Shown here: positions 33,317 through 43,585 of the stretch, in pieces | Position numbering within the stretch: the first letter of the stretch is position 1 | Layout: each line of letters begins with the position of its first letter | From: Flavobacterium sp. | GTDB taxonomy: Bacteria > Bacteroidota > Bacteroidia > Flavobacteriales > Flavobacteriaceae | Reading direction: 5' to 3' | Assembly (NCBI RefSeq): GCF_027531705.1 | Contig: NZ_JAPZSP010000021.1 | Span: forward strand, 62,001-126,000 | DNA: 64,000 nucleotides | Translations under genes and position numbers: made by a program | The notes under the pieces: generated by a model | Told to the model about the DNA's origin: nothing | Database searches by the model: none | What the model saw: only the letters and a program-made list of their open reading frames with translations

Positions 33317-36300
33317 ATGTCATCAAACAAAAAATACTGGAAAAGTGTTGAGGAACTAAACGAAAATAGTTCTATTGTTGAGGCGCTTAGAAATAACGAA
33401 TTTGTTGAAGAAATCCCTACAGATCAATTCTTAGGTGATGAAAGTTCATTATCAAATTCGTCAACTTCAAGACGTGATTTCCTTAAGTACGTTGGATTTA
33501 GTACTGCAGCAGCAACGCTTGCAGCATGTGAAGGTCCAGTTCATAAATCAATTCCTTACGTTGTTCAGCCTGATCAAATTATTCCTGGTGTAGCAGATTT
33601 CTATGCAACTACCGTTTTTGACGGATTCGATTTTGCTAATTTATTAGTAAAAACAAGAGAAGGAAGACCAATCAAAATTGAAAACAATACTATAGAAGGA
33701 GCAAAATTTGCTGCTAACGCTAGAGTTCATGGTTCTATATTGTCATTATATGATAATATGAGAGTTAAAAATCCTAGAATTGCAGGAAAACCAGCAACTT
33801 GGTCTGAAGTAGATTCTAAATTGATAGCTAGTATTTCTGAAGCAAAAGCAAAAGGAGGTCAAGTTGTTTTACTTACCAATACTTTAGCAAGTCCATCAAC
33901 TGAAAAATTAATTGGTGAATTTTTGGCTAAAAACCCTGGCGCAAAACATATAGTTTACGATGCTGTTTCTTCTTCGGAAGCACTTGACGCATTTGAAACT
34001 GTTTATGGCGAAAGAGGTTTAAAAGATTATGATTTTTCAAAAGCTTCTTTAATTGTTTCTGTTGGAGCAGACTTTTTAGGAGATTGGCAAGGTGGAAGCT
34101 ACGATAGTGGATATGCCCAAGGTAGAATTCCAAGAAATGGAAAAATGTCACGTCACTTCCAATTTGAAGCTAATATGACATTATCTGGAGCTGCTGCTGA
34201 TAAACGTGTCGCAATGTCAAACGCGAATCAAATTCAAGCTTTAGTTAAAATATACAATGTAATTACAAATTCTTCTGTAGCTACATCTAAAATTCCAAAT
34301 GAAGATATCGTTATGAAAGCCGCTCAACAGTTGAAATCAGCTGGTAGCAAAGGGCTTTTAGTTTCTGGTATTCAAGATAAAAATGCTCAATTGTTAGTTT
34401 TGGCTATCAATCAAGTTTTAGCAAGTGAAGCTTTCACAACTGCAGGAACAAGATTAATTAGAAAAGGATCTAACGAAAAAGTAGCTCAGTTGGTTGCTGA
34501 AATGAATGCAGGTAGTGTTCATACCTTAATTATGAGTGGTGTTAATCCTGTTTTCACTTTGCCAAATGGTGATGCATTCAAAGCTGGCTTGAAAAAAGTT
34601 AAATCTTCTGTAACTTTCACATTGAGAGAAGACGAAACGGCTTTATTGTCATCAATGGTAGCAGCAACTCCTCATTATTTAGAATCATGGAATGATGTTT
34701 CTATTACTAAAGGTAGTTATGCACTAACTCAACCAACAATTCGTCCATTATTTAATACTAAACAATTTCAAGAAGTCTTAATGTCTTTGAATGGTATTGG
34801 TGGAACTTATTACGATTATTTAAAATCAAATTCTGCTAATTATGCATCAGGCTTAACTTGGAATAAAGTTTTACATGATGGTGTTGTTCCTACTGCAGCT
34901 CAAGTTGCATCTGGTGGAACTGCTGATTACGCTGGTGCTGCTAATGCTCTAGCCCAAACAAAAGCTAATGCTGGATTTGAATTAAATTTATATACAAAAA
35001 CAGGTCTTGGTGATGGTCAACAAGCTAATAATCCTTGGTTGCAAGAATTCCCAGATCCAATTACAAGAGTTTCTTGGGATAATTATGTGACTGTTTCAAG
35101 AGCTGATGCTGATAAACTTGGATTATCTAACGAAATCGTTGCTAATGGTGGACTTAATGGTAGCTATGCAACTTTAACAGTTAACGGTGCTAAGTTAGAA
35201 AATGTTCCTGTAATTGTTCAACCAGGACAAGCTGTTGGAACATTAGGTTTGGCATTAGGTTATGGTCGTGAAGCGGCTATGAAAGAAGAAATGAAAGTAG
35301 GTGTTAACGCTTACAAATTATATAAAAACTTTAATGCTGTTCAATCAGTAACTATCGCTAAAGCGGATGGTGAACACGAGTTTGCTTGTGTTCAAGGTCA
35401 AAAAACGTTAATGGGTAGAGGTGATATTATTAAAGAAACTACATTAGAAGTTTTCAATACAAAAGAAGCTAAAGAATGGAATGTTGTTCCTGTTGTATCT
35501 TTAGATCATAAAGAAGTTGAAGCTACTAAAGTTGACTTATGGGAATCTTTTGACCGTTCTGTTGGACATCATTTTAATCTTTCAATTGATTTAAATGCAT
35601 GTACTGGATGTGGAGCATGTGTTATTGCATGTCACGCTGAAAACAACGTTCCTGTAGTTGGAAAATCAGAAGTTAGAAGAAGTAGAGATATGCACTGGTT
35701 GCGTATTGATAGATACTACTCATCTGAGGAAACTTTTGCAGGTGACAATAAGAAAAAAGAAGAATTTGACGGTTTATCAGGAGACAAAGGTTCTCTTGGA
35801 GGATTTGGGGAAATGGAAAATGCTTCTGACAATCCACAAGTTTCTTTCCAACCAGTTATGTGTCAACACTGTAATCACGCACCATGTGAAACAGTTTGTC
35901 CTGTAGCTGCAACATCTCACGGTCGTCAAGGTCAAAACCAAATGGCTTACAACAGATGTGTTGGTACTCGTTACTGTGCTAACAACTGCCCTTATAAAGT
36001 TCGTCGTTTCAACTGGTTCTTATATGCTAACAATGACGAATTTAATTATCACATGAATGATGATTTAGGTCGTATGGTTGTTAATCCAGACGTGAATGTT
36101 CGTTCTCGTGGAGTTATGGAAAAATGTTCTATGTGTATTCAAAAAACACAATTAACTATACTTACAGCTAAACGTGAAGGTAGAGAAGTTGCAGTAAATG
36201 AATTCCAAACAGCTTGTTCAAGTGCTTGTTCAAACGGAGCAATGACTTTTGGAGATGTTAATAACAAAGAATCTGAAATAGCAAAACTTGCTGCTGATGA

Positions 36301-36376
36301 TAGATCATATCATTTATTAGAGCATGTTGGGACTAAACCAAACGTTGTTTATCAAGTTAAAGTAAGAAATATATAA
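33317..36376 (+). CDS. actB: Alternative complex III subunit ActB, iron-sulfur/molybdopterin-like protein
   Basis: 1019 aa. The start at 33317 (MSSNKKYWKSVEEL) is used; an in-frame ATG at 33266 would overlap actA. A twin-arginine signal (SRRDFLK at 51-57) ends in a lipobox LAAC with C71, so it is probably exported folded and lipid-anchored. The first about 700 residues resemble molybdopterin oxidoreductases without the cofactor-binding Cys; the C-terminal part from C762 carries four cysteine clusters (CTGCGAC, CQHCNHAPC, CVGTRYCANNC and CSMC with later CSSAC), as in polysulfide reductase-type ferredoxin subunits. It accepts electrons from quinol via ActC. Confidence 0.95.
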   Translation: MSSNKKYWKSVEELNENSSIVEALRNNEFVEEIPTDQFLGDESSLSNSSTSRRDFLKYVGFSTAAATLAACEGPVHKSIPYVVQPDQIIPGVADFYATTVFDGFDFANLLVKTREGRPIKIENNTIEGAKFAANARVHGSILSLYDNMRVKNPRIAGKPATWSEVDSKLIASISEAKAKGGQVVLLTNTLASPSTEKLIGEFLAKNPGAKHIVYDAVSSSEALDAFETVYGERGLKDYDFSKASLIVSVGADFLGDWQGGSYDSGYAQGRIPRNGKMSRHFQFEANMTLSGAAADKRVAMSNANQIQALVKIYNVITNSSVATSKIPNEDIVMKAAQQLKSAGSKGLLVSGIQDKNAQLLVLAINQVLASEAFTTAGTRLIRKGSNEKVAQLVAEMNAGSVHTLIMSGVNPVFTLPNGDAFKAGLKKVKSSVTFTLREDETALLSSMVAATPHYLESWNDVSITKGSYALTQPTIRPLFNTKQFQEVLMSLNGIGGTYYDYLKSNSANYASGLTWNKVLHDGVVPTAAQVASGGTADYAGAANALAQTKANAGFELNLYTKTGLGDGQQANNPWLQEFPDPITRVSWDNYVTVSRADADKLGLSNEIVANGGLNGSYATLTVNGAKLENVPVIVQPGQAVGTLGLALGYGREAAMKEEMKVGVNAYKLYKNFNAVQSVTIAKADGEHEFACVQGQKTLMGRGDIIKETTLEVFNTKEAKEWNVVPVVSLDHKEVEATKVDLWESFDRSVGHHFNLSIDLNACTGCGACVIACHAENNVPVVGKSEVRRSRDMHWLRIDRYYSSEETFAGDNKKKEEFDGLSGDKGSLGGFGEMENASDNPQVSFQPVMCQHCNHAPCETVCPVAATSHGRQGQNQMAYNRCVGTRYCANNCPYKVRRFNWFLYANNDEFNYHMNDDLGRMVVNPDVNVRSRGVMEKCSMCIQKTQLTILTAKREGREVAVNEFQTACSSACSNGAMTFGDVNNKESEIAKLAADDRSYHLLEHVGTKPNVVYQVKVRNI

Positions 36377-36422
36377 TAAGGAAAATAATAAATAGATAAG
36401 CTGTATAAGATTTATTCTAAAA

Positions 36423-36450
36423 CTGCTATCTAAAATCTAAAATCTAAATA
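36423..36450. repeat. 7-bp-period repeat upstream of actC
   Basis: CTGCTAT (36423-36429) followed by CTAAAAT twice (36430-36443) and a degenerate CTAAATA. The first unit is identical to the first unit of the polA-flanking array at 4298. Confidence 0.65.
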
Positions 36451-36455
36451 TAAGT

Positions 36456-37865
36456 ATGTCGTCTCATTACGAAGCACCCATTAGAAAACCCTTAGTTATA
36501 GGTGATAAAAGTTATCACGATGTAACTGTTGATGTTGCTGCTCCTGTAGAAGGAAGAGCCAATAAACAGTGGTGGACTGTATTTTCTATCGCACTTGCAG
36601 CTTTCCTTTGGGGAATAGGTTGTATTATTTATACTATTTCTACAGGTATTGGTACTTGGGGATTAAATAAAACTGTAGGTTGGGCTTGGGATATTACCAA
36701 TTTCGTTTGGTGGGTTGGTATCGGTCACGCTGGTACACTTATCTCTGCTGTATTATTATTGTTCCGTCAAAGATGGAGAATGGCGATTAACCGTTCTGCT
36801 GAAGCAATGACAATTTTCTCAGTTGTTCAAGCTGGTTTGTTCCCAATCATTCACATGGGTCGCCCATGGTTAGCTTACTGGGTAGTTCCAATTCCTAATC
36901 AATTTGGTTCTTTATGGGTTAACTTTAACTCACCATTATTATGGGACGTATTTGCAATCTCAACATATCTTTCTGTATCATTAGTTTTCTGGTGGACAGG
37001 TTTATTACCAGATTTTGCAATGTTGCGTGATAGAGCTGTTACACCATTTACTAAAAGAGTTTATTCTATTTTAAGTTTTGGTTGGAGCGGTAGAGCAAAA
37101 GACTGGCAACGTTTTGAAGAGGTTTCTCTTGTATTAGCTGGTTTAGCAACTCCACTTGTGCTTTCTGTACACACAATCGTATCTTTTGACTTTGCTACCT
37201 CTGTTATTCCAGGATGGCATACTACAATCTTCCCTCCTTACTTCGTTGCTGGAGCTGTATTCTCAGGATTTGCAATGGTAAACACTTTGCTTATTATTAT
37301 GAGAAAAGTTTCAAAATTAGAGGCCTATATCACTATTCAACATATTGAATTAATGAACATTGTAATTATGATTACTGGTTCTATCGTAGGTGTTGCTTAT
37401 ATTACGGAGTTATTCGTTGCATGGTATTCTGGTGTAGAATATGAACAATATGCTTTCTTAAACAGAGCTACTGGTCCTTACTGGTGGGCATATTGGTCAA
37501 TGATGACTTGTAATGTATTCTCTCCACAGTTTATGTGGTTCAAAAAATTGAGAACTAGTATTATGTTCTCTTTCATAATCTCTATTGTAGTAAATATTGG
37601 TATGTGGTTTGAACGTTTTGTAATCATTGTAACATCATTACACAGAGATTACTTACCATCTTCTTGGACAATGTTCTCTCCAACATTTGTAGATATTGGA
37701 ATTTTCATCGGAACAATCGGATTCTTCTTCGTATTATTTTTATTGTATGCAAGAACATTCCCAGTAATTGCTCAAGCAGAGGTTAAAACAATTTTAAAAT
37801 CTTCTGGAGAAAATTATAAAAGACAAAGAGAAGCAGAAGGTCATAATCATTCAGAAAAACATTAG
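36456..37865 (+). CDS. actC: Alternative complex III subunit ActC (NrfD/PsrC-like quinol-binding subunit)
   Basis: 469 aa with about ten transmembrane helices. The first helices contain TISTGIGTWGLNKTVGWAWDIT (split here: GLNKTVGWAWDIT is residues 69-81), then a conserved GIGHAGTLISA with the His associated with quinol binding. It resembles the NrfD/PsrC membrane subunit of polysulfide reductases; together with ActB it oxidises menaquinol and contributes to proton translocation. It sits in the act operon with a 79-bp gap to actB holding a short heptad repeat. Confidence 0.95.
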   Translation: MSSHYEAPIRKPLVIGDKSYHDVTVDVAAPVEGRANKQWWTVFSIALAAFLWGIGCIIYTISTGIGTWGLNKTVGWAWDITNFVWWVGIGHAGTLISAVLLLFRQRWRMAINRSAEAMTIFSVVQAGLFPIIHMGRPWLAYWVVPIPNQFGSLWVNFNSPLLWDVFAISTYLSVSLVFWWTGLLPDFAMLRDRAVTPFTKRVYSILSFGWSGRAKDWQRFEEVSLVLAGLATPLVLSVHTIVSFDFATSVIPGWHTTIFPPYFVAGAVFSGFAMVNTLLIIMRKVSKLEAYITIQHIELMNIVIMITGSIVGVAYITELFVAWYSGVEYEQYAFLNRATGPYWWAYWSMMTCNVFSPQFMWFKKLRTSIMFSFIISIVVNIGMWFERFVIIVTSLHRDYLPSSWTMFSPTFVDIGIFIGTIGFFFVLFLLYARTFPVIAQAEVKTILKSSGENYKRQREAEGHNHSEKH

Positions 37866-37873
37866 TATTTGTT

Positions 37874-38401
37874 ATGAGTAATAATAAAGTTATACACGCT
37901 ATATACAATGATGATGATATTTTAATGGATGCTGTAAAGCAAACTAGAAAAGCACATCATCATATTGAAGAAGTTTTTACTCCTTTCCCAGTTCACGGGT
38001 TGGATAAAGCAATGGGATTAGCTCCTACTAGACTTGCAATATGTGCCTTTATCTATGGTTGTATTGGTCTTTCTGTTGCTACTTGGATGATGAATTTTAT
38101 CATGATTTCTGATTGGCCACAGGATATTGGAGGAAAGCCAAGTTTTAGTTATATTCAAAACATGCCAGCTTTTGTACCTGTTATGTTTGAAATGACTGTA
38201 TTCTTTGCAGCTCACTTAATGGTTATCACTTTTTATATGAGAAGTAGATTATGGCCATTCAAACAAGCTGAAAATCCTGATGTAAGAACTACAGATGATC
38301 ATTTCCTTATGGAAGTTGCTGTAAAAGGTGATGAAAATGAAATGGTATCTTTTTTCAAAAATACAGGAGCAGTCGAAGTTAAAGTAATCGAAAAGCATTA
38401 A
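37874..38401 (+). CDS. actD: Alternative complex III subunit ActD (DUF3341)
   Basis: 175 aa with two transmembrane helices (about 50-72 and 100-122) separated by a short loop, a charged N-terminus (VIHAIYNDDDILMDAVKQTRKAHHHIEEVFTPF) and a C-terminal cytosolic tail. It matches the DUF3341 ActD family, an accessory membrane subunit without cofactors. It starts 8 bp after actC and is followed at once by actE. Confidence 0.93.
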   Translation: MSNNKVIHAIYNDDDILMDAVKQTRKAHHHIEEVFTPFPVHGLDKAMGLAPTRLAICAFIYGCIGLSVATWMMNFIMISDWPQDIGGKPSFSYIQNMPAFVPVMFEMTVFFAAHLMVITFYMRSRLWPFKQAENPDVRTTDDHFLMEVAVKGDENEMVSFFKNTGAVEVKVIEKH

Positions 38402-38409
38402 AAGTAACT

Positions 38410-38970
38410 ATGAAAAGTTTATATAAAATAGCACTTTTGGTAAGTATGACAGTTGTTGTTTCATCATGTAAAAATGATTTGAAACCTAATTATCAATATA
38501 TGCCTAACATGTATGAGTCAGTTGCATACGAAACCTATTCAGAATCGGATGCTTTTGCATCTCCTACAGGTGAAAAAGGTAAAGAAGGACAACTTCCTCC
38601 AAATGGAGTTATAAAAAGAGGTTATGTTCCTTATGAATATGCAAATACTCCAGAAGCATTAGTAGCAGTTAAAGCAGCTAATCTTAAATCTCCATTAGAT
38701 TCAACTCAAGTTGATATGAAAAAAGGTGAAGAGTTGTATAATATTTATTGTGCAATTTGCCACGGAACTGCTGGTGATGGAAAAGGTAAATTGGTCAAAC
38801 AAGAAAAGTTTTTAGGTGTACCTAATTATAAAGATAGAGAAATTAACGAAGGAAGTATATTTCACGTTATAACTTATGGATTGAATTCAATGGGTTCGCA
38901 CGCAAATCAATTGAACACAGAAGAGCGTTGGTTAGTTTCTTCTTATGTTATGCAACTAAAAAACAAATAA
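38410..38970 (+). CDS. actE: Alternative complex III subunit ActE, monohaem lipoprotein cytochrome c
   Basis: 186 aa. A lipoprotein signal with lipobox VSSC (Cys near residue 20) anchors a class I cytochrome c domain with the haem motif CAICHG and a later methionine candidate (GLNSMGSHANQL). Electrons from ActB are thought to pass through ActA and ActE to the oxidase. The gene is 8 bp after actD and 27 bp before actF, so it is tightly cotranscribed. Confidence 0.94.
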   Translation: MKSLYKIALLVSMTVVVSSCKNDLKPNYQYMPNMYESVAYETYSESDAFASPTGEKGKEGQLPPNGVIKRGYVPYEYANTPEALVAVKAANLKSPLDSTQVDMKKGEELYNIYCAICHGTAGDGKGKLVKQEKFLGVPNYKDREINEGSIFHVITYGLNSMGSHANQLNTEERWLVSSYVMQLKNK

Positions 38971-38997
38971 AAATAGAACAATCTGAATAGTATAGAT

Positions 38998-40488
38998 ATG
39001 TACACATTTTCAAGTAAATTAAAAACCTTTTCTTTTATTCTTATGATCGTTGGTATCTTAGGAATTGGGTATGGTTTTTTCACAGCACCAAAAGATATAA
39101 AAGAAGTTGAAGAAATGTTAGCAGCAAGTTCGCATGGTGAACATCATACAGAAGCTGTTGAACATGATGCGAATACACATGAATCTGCACCAGTAGCTGA
39201 ACATAAAGAAGTAGCAGTTCACCAAAATGATTCACTTACCAAAGTTGTTTCAGATAGTATGGCTGTTACAGAAGATTCTTTAGCAACTAAAGAAGAAGGT
39301 GCATTAGACCTTGCTTTAGTTGACAAAATCGAAAAAGAAGCAGATAGTAAAGTGGCAGCCGAAGAAGCTCATAAAGAGCACGAAGCACATTTAGAGCATG
39401 TTTTGCATCAATTACAAAATAAACCATGGGCTGCTTTTTATGTAGCTTGTATTTTCTTCTTGTTAATTTCTATGGGAGTTTTAGCTTTCTATGCTATTCA
39501 ACAAGTAGCACAAGCGGGTTGGTCTCCAGTTCTTTTTAGAGTTATGCAAGGTATTACTGCTTATTTGCCTGTTGCCTCAGTAATATTTTTTATATTCTTA
39601 GTAATAAGCGGAATGCATTTGAACCATTTATTTATTTGGATGGATCCTGAAGTTGTTGCTCACGATAAATTAATTCAAAATAAATCAGGTTATCTTAACT
39701 TCCCATTTTGGATTATTAGAGCTGCAATATTTTTGATTGGATGGAATTTATATAGATATTTTTCAAGAAAGAACTGTTTAGCTCAAGATGAATCAAATGA
39801 CAATAGTTTTTACAAAAAGAATTTCAAAATGTCTGCGGCATTCTTAGTTTTCTTTATAGTAACAGAATCAATTATGTCTTGGGACTGGATTATGTCAATT
39901 GACCCACACTGGTTTAGTACATTATTTGGATGGTATGTTTTTGCAAGTTTCTTTGTAAGTGGAATCACAACAATATGTATGATCACACTTTACCTTAAAT
40001 CTAAAGGTTATTTAGAAAATGTAAATAATAGTCATATTCACGATTTAGCAAAATTCATGTTTGGTATTAGCGTTTTCTGGACTTACTTATGGTTTTCACA
40101 ATTTATGTTGATTTGGTACGCTAACATTCCTGAGGAAGTTACCTATTTTGTAACTAGAATTGAAGATTATGGTATAACTTTCTGGGGTGCAGTTGTCATG
40201 AATTTTATTTTCCCAATATTGATATTAATAAATACAGATTTCAAAAGAATTACTTGGGTTCTTGTAATGGCTGGTACGGTTATTTTACTTGGACATTATG
40301 TTGATTTCTTTAATATGATTATGCCTTCAACAGTTGGAGATCAATGGTTTATTGGAGTATCAGAAATCAGTTCTTTATTATTCTTTTTAGGATTATTCAT
40401 ATTTGTGGTATTCACAGCGCTTTCAAAAGCTCCATTATTACCAAAAAGAAATCCATTTATTGAGGAAAGTAAACATTTTCATTATTAA
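38998..40488 (+). CDS. actF: Alternative complex III subunit ActF
   Basis: 496 aa with about ten membrane helices. It is the second NrfD-like quinone-proximal subunit of the complex (pattern SIDPHWFSTLFGWYVFASFFVSG). Between helix 1 (about 10-28) and helix 2 (from about 145) lies a roughly 100-residue insertion rich in His, Glu and Ala (HGEHHTEAVEHDANTHE, and later EEAHKEHEAHLEHV), probably disordered and periplasmic. Part of the act operon, 27 bp after actE. Confidence 0.92.
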   Translation: MYTFSSKLKTFSFILMIVGILGIGYGFFTAPKDIKEVEEMLAASSHGEHHTEAVEHDANTHESAPVAEHKEVAVHQNDSLTKVVSDSMAVTEDSLATKEEGALDLALVDKIEKEADSKVAAEEAHKEHEAHLEHVLHQLQNKPWAAFYVACIFFLLISMGVLAFYAIQQVAQAGWSPVLFRVMQGITAYLPVASVIFFIFLVISGMHLNHLFIWMDPEVVAHDKLIQNKSGYLNFPFWIIRAAIFLIGWNLYRYFSRKNCLAQDESNDNSFYKKNFKMSAAFLVFFIVTESIMSWDWIMSIDPHWFSTLFGWYVFASFFVSGITTICMITLYLKSKGYLENVNNSHIHDLAKFMFGISVFWTYLWFSQFMLIWYANIPEEVTYFVTRIEDYGITFWGAVVMNFIFPILILINTDFKRITWVLVMAGTVILLGHYVDFFNMIMPSTVGDQWFIGVSEISSLLFFLGLFIFVVFTALSKAPLLPKRNPFIEESKHFHY

Positions 40489-40507
40489 TTAGTTAAAAAA
40501 AATACAG

Positions 40508-41674
40508 ATGACAACTTTGTTGGTAATTATAGTTTTAGTTTTATTATCCATTGGTATTTGGCAATTGACCAAGATATTTGATTTGACTCAAGTTGGAGGT
40601 AATTCAGATAACAGTCAAATTGCAAATTATGAAGATAATAAAGTGCAAGGATATTTAATGTTTGGATTTTTAGGATTCATTTATGTGTTTACCATATATG
40701 GACTTATAAAATGGGGTGGTTTAGTATTACATACACCAGCCTCAGAACATGGTTCACTTGTTGATAATCTTATGAACATTACATGGGTATTAATATTCAT
40801 TGTACAAACAATAACACAAGCTTTGCTTCATTATTTTGCTTTCAAATACAGCGGAAAAAAAGATCAAAAAGCGCTTTATCTTGCAGATAATAACAAACTT
40901 GAATTTATTTGGAGTAGTATTCCAGCTGTTGTTTTAGCAGGTTTAATTCTTTATGGTTTGTATGCATGGACTAATATAATGTTTGTGGATGAAGACGAAG
41001 ATGTAATTGTTGTTGAATTATATGCTCAGCAATTTAATTGGACAGCAAGATATTCAGGTGAAGATAATGTACTTGGAAAAGCAAACGTAAGATATATTGA
41101 AGGTGTTAACACACTTGGAGTTGATATGTCTGATCCGAACGCACAAGATGATAAGGTAGTAAAAGAATTACATATTCCTAAAGGAAAAAAAGTTCTTTTT
41201 AAAATGAGATCACAAGATGTATTGCATTCAGCCTATATGCCTCACTTTAGAGCACAAATGAACTGTGTTCCTGGTATGGTAACTCAGTTTGCTTTCAAAC
41301 CAATTTACACAACATCTGAGATACGTGAGCAAGAATACATGCAACAAAAAGTAAAAAACATCAATGAGATACGTAACAAGAAAAGTATACAATTAGTTGC
41401 AAAAGGAGAATCTGCATTAGACCCTTATACTTTTGACTATTTATTACTATGTAACAAAATTTGTGGTGCTTCTCATTACAACATGCAAATGAAAATTGTT
41501 GTTGACACACCAGAAGATTATAAAAAATGGTTAAAAGGATTACCAACAATTGTAGATGAAATTAAAGTAGCATCAGCTGCACCTACTTCTACAGAAGCTA
41601 TTTCAGCAACAAAAGATTCTGCATCAAACACAAAAACAGATTCAACGCTTGTAGTACAAGCCGAAACTAAATAA
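40508..41674 (+). CDS. coxB: Cytochrome c oxidase subunit II
   Basis: 388 aa. Three to four membrane helices in the first 160 residues, then the periplasmic cupredoxin domain. The CuA ligands are in HSAYMPHF and in CNKICGASHYNM; the canonical bridging Glu is Lys here, acceptable because only its backbone oxygen binds copper. The QQFNWTARYSG segment is typical. It accepts electrons from the ActA/ActE cytochromes. It follows actF by 19 bp and precedes coxA by 22 bp. Confidence 0.96.
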   Translation: MTTLLVIIVLVLLSIGIWQLTKIFDLTQVGGNSDNSQIANYEDNKVQGYLMFGFLGFIYVFTIYGLIKWGGLVLHTPASEHGSLVDNLMNITWVLIFIVQTITQALLHYFAFKYSGKKDQKALYLADNNKLEFIWSSIPAVVLAGLILYGLYAWTNIMFVDEDEDVIVVELYAQQFNWTARYSGEDNVLGKANVRYIEGVNTLGVDMSDPNAQDDKVVKELHIPKGKKVLFKMRSQDVLHSAYMPHFRAQMNCVPGMVTQFAFKPIYTTSEIREQEYMQQKVKNINEIRNKKSIQLVAKGESALDPYTFDYLLLCNKICGASHYNMQMKIVVDTPEDYKKWLKGLPTIVDEIKVASAAPTSTEAISATKDSASNTKTDSTLVVQAETK

Positions 41675-41696
41675 TTAAAAAATAACCAATACTTAT

Positions 41697-43502
41697 ATGT
41701 CAGCAATGAGTAACGAACACGATCACCACGAACACGATCACCACGAAGAACACCACCACAAAGATACTTTCATTACTAAATATATATTTAGTATTGACCA
41801 CAAAATGATTGCTAAACAATACTTACTAACTGGTATTGTTATGGGTATTATTGGTGTAACGATGTCTTTGCTTTTTAGAATGCAATTAGCTTGGCCAGAA
41901 GAATCTTTTAAAATATTTAATATTCTTCTTGGCGATACATTTGCTCCAAATGGTGTAATGAGAAATGATATTTACCTAGCACTTGTTACAATACATGGAA
42001 CTATTATGGTTTTCTTTGTATTAACCGCTTCATTAAGTGGAACTTTTAGTAATTTACTTATTCCACTACAAATTGGAGCTAGAGATATGGCTTCTGGATT
42101 CATGAATATGGTTTCATATTGGTTATTCTTTTTATCAAGTGTAATCATGGTTTGTTCATTATTCGTTGAATCTGGTCCTGCATCTGCTGGTTGGACTATT
42201 TATCCTCCATTGAGTGTATTACCACAATCAATTCCGGGTTCAGGAGCTGGAATGACTCTTTGGTTAGTTTCTATGGCTATTTTTATTGCATCATCTTTAA
42301 TGGGTTCATTAAATTATGTTGTTACTGTTATTAACCTAAGAACAAAAGGTATGTCAATGACAAGATTGCCACTTACAATATGGGCATTCTTTGTAACAGC
42401 AATTATTGGTATTGTTTCATTTCCAGTATTACTATCTGCTGCATTGTTGCTTATCATGGATAGAAGTTTTGGAACATCATTCTTCTTATCTGATATTTAC
42501 ATTGCTGGAGAAGTTCTTCACTACCAAGGAGGATCGCCAGTATTATTTGAACACTTATTCTGGTTCTTAGGTCACCCAGAAGTATATATTGTATTGTTAC
42601 CAGCATTAGGTATTACATCAGAAGTAATTGCAACCAATTCAAGAAAACCAATTTTTGGATATAGAGCGATGATTATGTCTATTATTGCTATTGCTTTCCT
42701 ATCTACTATTGTTTGGGGACATCATATGTTTATTTCTGGTATGAATCCTTTCTTAGGATCTGTATTTACCTTTACAACATTGTTGATTGCAATTCCATCA
42801 GCAGTAAAAGCATTTAACTATATTACTACATTGTGGAAAGGTAATTTGCAATTAAATCCTGCTATGCTGTTTTCTATTGGATTAGTTTCAACCTTTATAA
42901 CAGGTGGATTAACTGGAATTATTCTTGGAGACAGTACACTTGATATTAATGTTCACGACACGTACTTTGTAGTAGCTCACTTTCACCTTGTGATGGGTAT
43001 ATCTGCTCTTTATGGAATGTTTGCAGGTATCTACCATTGGTATCCAAAAATGTTTGGTAGAATGTTGAATAAAAATTTAGGTTATGTTCACTTTTGGGTA
43101 ACTGCAATATGTGCTTACGGAGTGTTTTTTCCAATGCATTTTATAGGATTAGCAGGTTTACCAAGAAGATATTATACAAATACAGCATTTCCATTGTTTG
43201 ATGATTTGCAAAATGTGAATGTATTAATTACTACATTTGCCCTTATTGGAGGAGCTTTCCAATTGGTGTTTTTATTTAATTTCTTTTATAGTATTTTCTA
43301 CGGTAAGAAAACAGTGCAAAATCCATGGAAATCTAATACGTTAGAATGGACTGCTCCAATTGAGCACATACATGGTAACTGGCCAGGTGAGATTCCTGAA
43401 GTTCACAGATGGGCTTATGATTATAGTAAACCAGGTCATGATGATGATTTTGTTCCTCAAAATGTTCCTATGAAAGAAGGTGAAGAAGTTTTACATCACT
43501 AA
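41697..43502 (+). CDS. coxA: Cytochrome c oxidase subunit I
   Basis: 601 aa with twelve predicted helices. Ligand motifs are seen: the low-spin haem His in [10 protein letters not shown], the CuB and haem-linked Tyr motif [11 protein letters not shown] (the Glu of the D channel is present), the CuB pair WGHHMF, and AHFHLVMG for the a3 and CuB His. A1-type aa3/ba3-like oxidase. The N-terminus is unusually His-rich ([17 protein letters not shown]), encoded by a 15-bp tandem repeat. No subunit III or IV is encoded next to it. A strong terminator closes the operon at 43524. Confidence 0.97.
   Translation: MSAMSNEHDHHEHDHHEEHHHKDTFITKYIFSIDHKMIAKQYLLTGIVMGIIGVTMSLLFRMQLAWPEESFKIFNILLGDTFAPNGVMRNDIYLALVTIHGTIMVFFVLTASLSGTFSNLLIPLQIGARDMASGFMNMVSYWLFFLSSVIMVCSLFVESGPASAGWTIYPPLSVLPQSIPGSGAGMTLWLVSMAIFIASSLMGSLNYVVTVINLRTKGMSMTRLPLTIWAFFVTAIIGIVSFPVLLSAALLLIMDRSFGTSFFLSDIYIAGEVLHYQGGSPVLFEHLFWFLGHPEVYIVLLPALGITSEVIATNSRKPIFGYRAMIMSIIAIAFLSTIVWGHHMFISGMNPFLGSVFTFTTLLIAIPSAVKAFNYITTLWKGNLQLNPAMLFSIGLVSTFITGGLTGIILGDSTLDINVHDTYFVVAHFHLVMGISALYGMFAGIYHWYPKMFGRMLNKNLGYVHFWVTAICAYGVFFPMHFIGLAGLPRRYYTNTAFPLFDDLQNVNVLITTFALIGGAFQLVFLFNFFYSIFYGKKTVQNPWKSNTLEWTAPIEHIHGNWPGEIPEVHRWAYDYSKPGHDDDFVPQNVPMKEGEEVLHH
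41715..41744. repeat. 15-bp tandem repeat in the coxA N-terminus
   Basis: GAACACGATCACCAC twice in tandem (41715-41729, 41730-41744), followed by a partial third copy. It encodes the EHDHH repeat. Confidence 0.8.
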
Positions 43503-43523
43503 AATTATATCAATATATTATAG

Positions 43524-43553
43524 AAAGCCTTTCCTTAGTTGAAAGGCTTTTTT
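43524..43553 (+). terminator. Terminator of the act-cox operon
   Basis: A perfect 10-bp stem AAAGCCTTTC/GAAAGGCTTT (43524-43533, 43541-43550) running into six T. Confidence 0.9.
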
Positions 43554-43572
43554 ATTTAGAAGAACTTTGTAT

Positions 43573-43580
43573 TATCTTTG
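43573..43580 (+). promoter_or_regulatory. -7 element of ruvB
   Basis: TATCTTTG, a TAnnTTTG match, only 5 bp before the ruvB ATG at 43586. A transcript starting a few bases downstream would be leaderless or nearly so. Confidence 0.5.
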
Positions 43581-43585
43581 TGATT

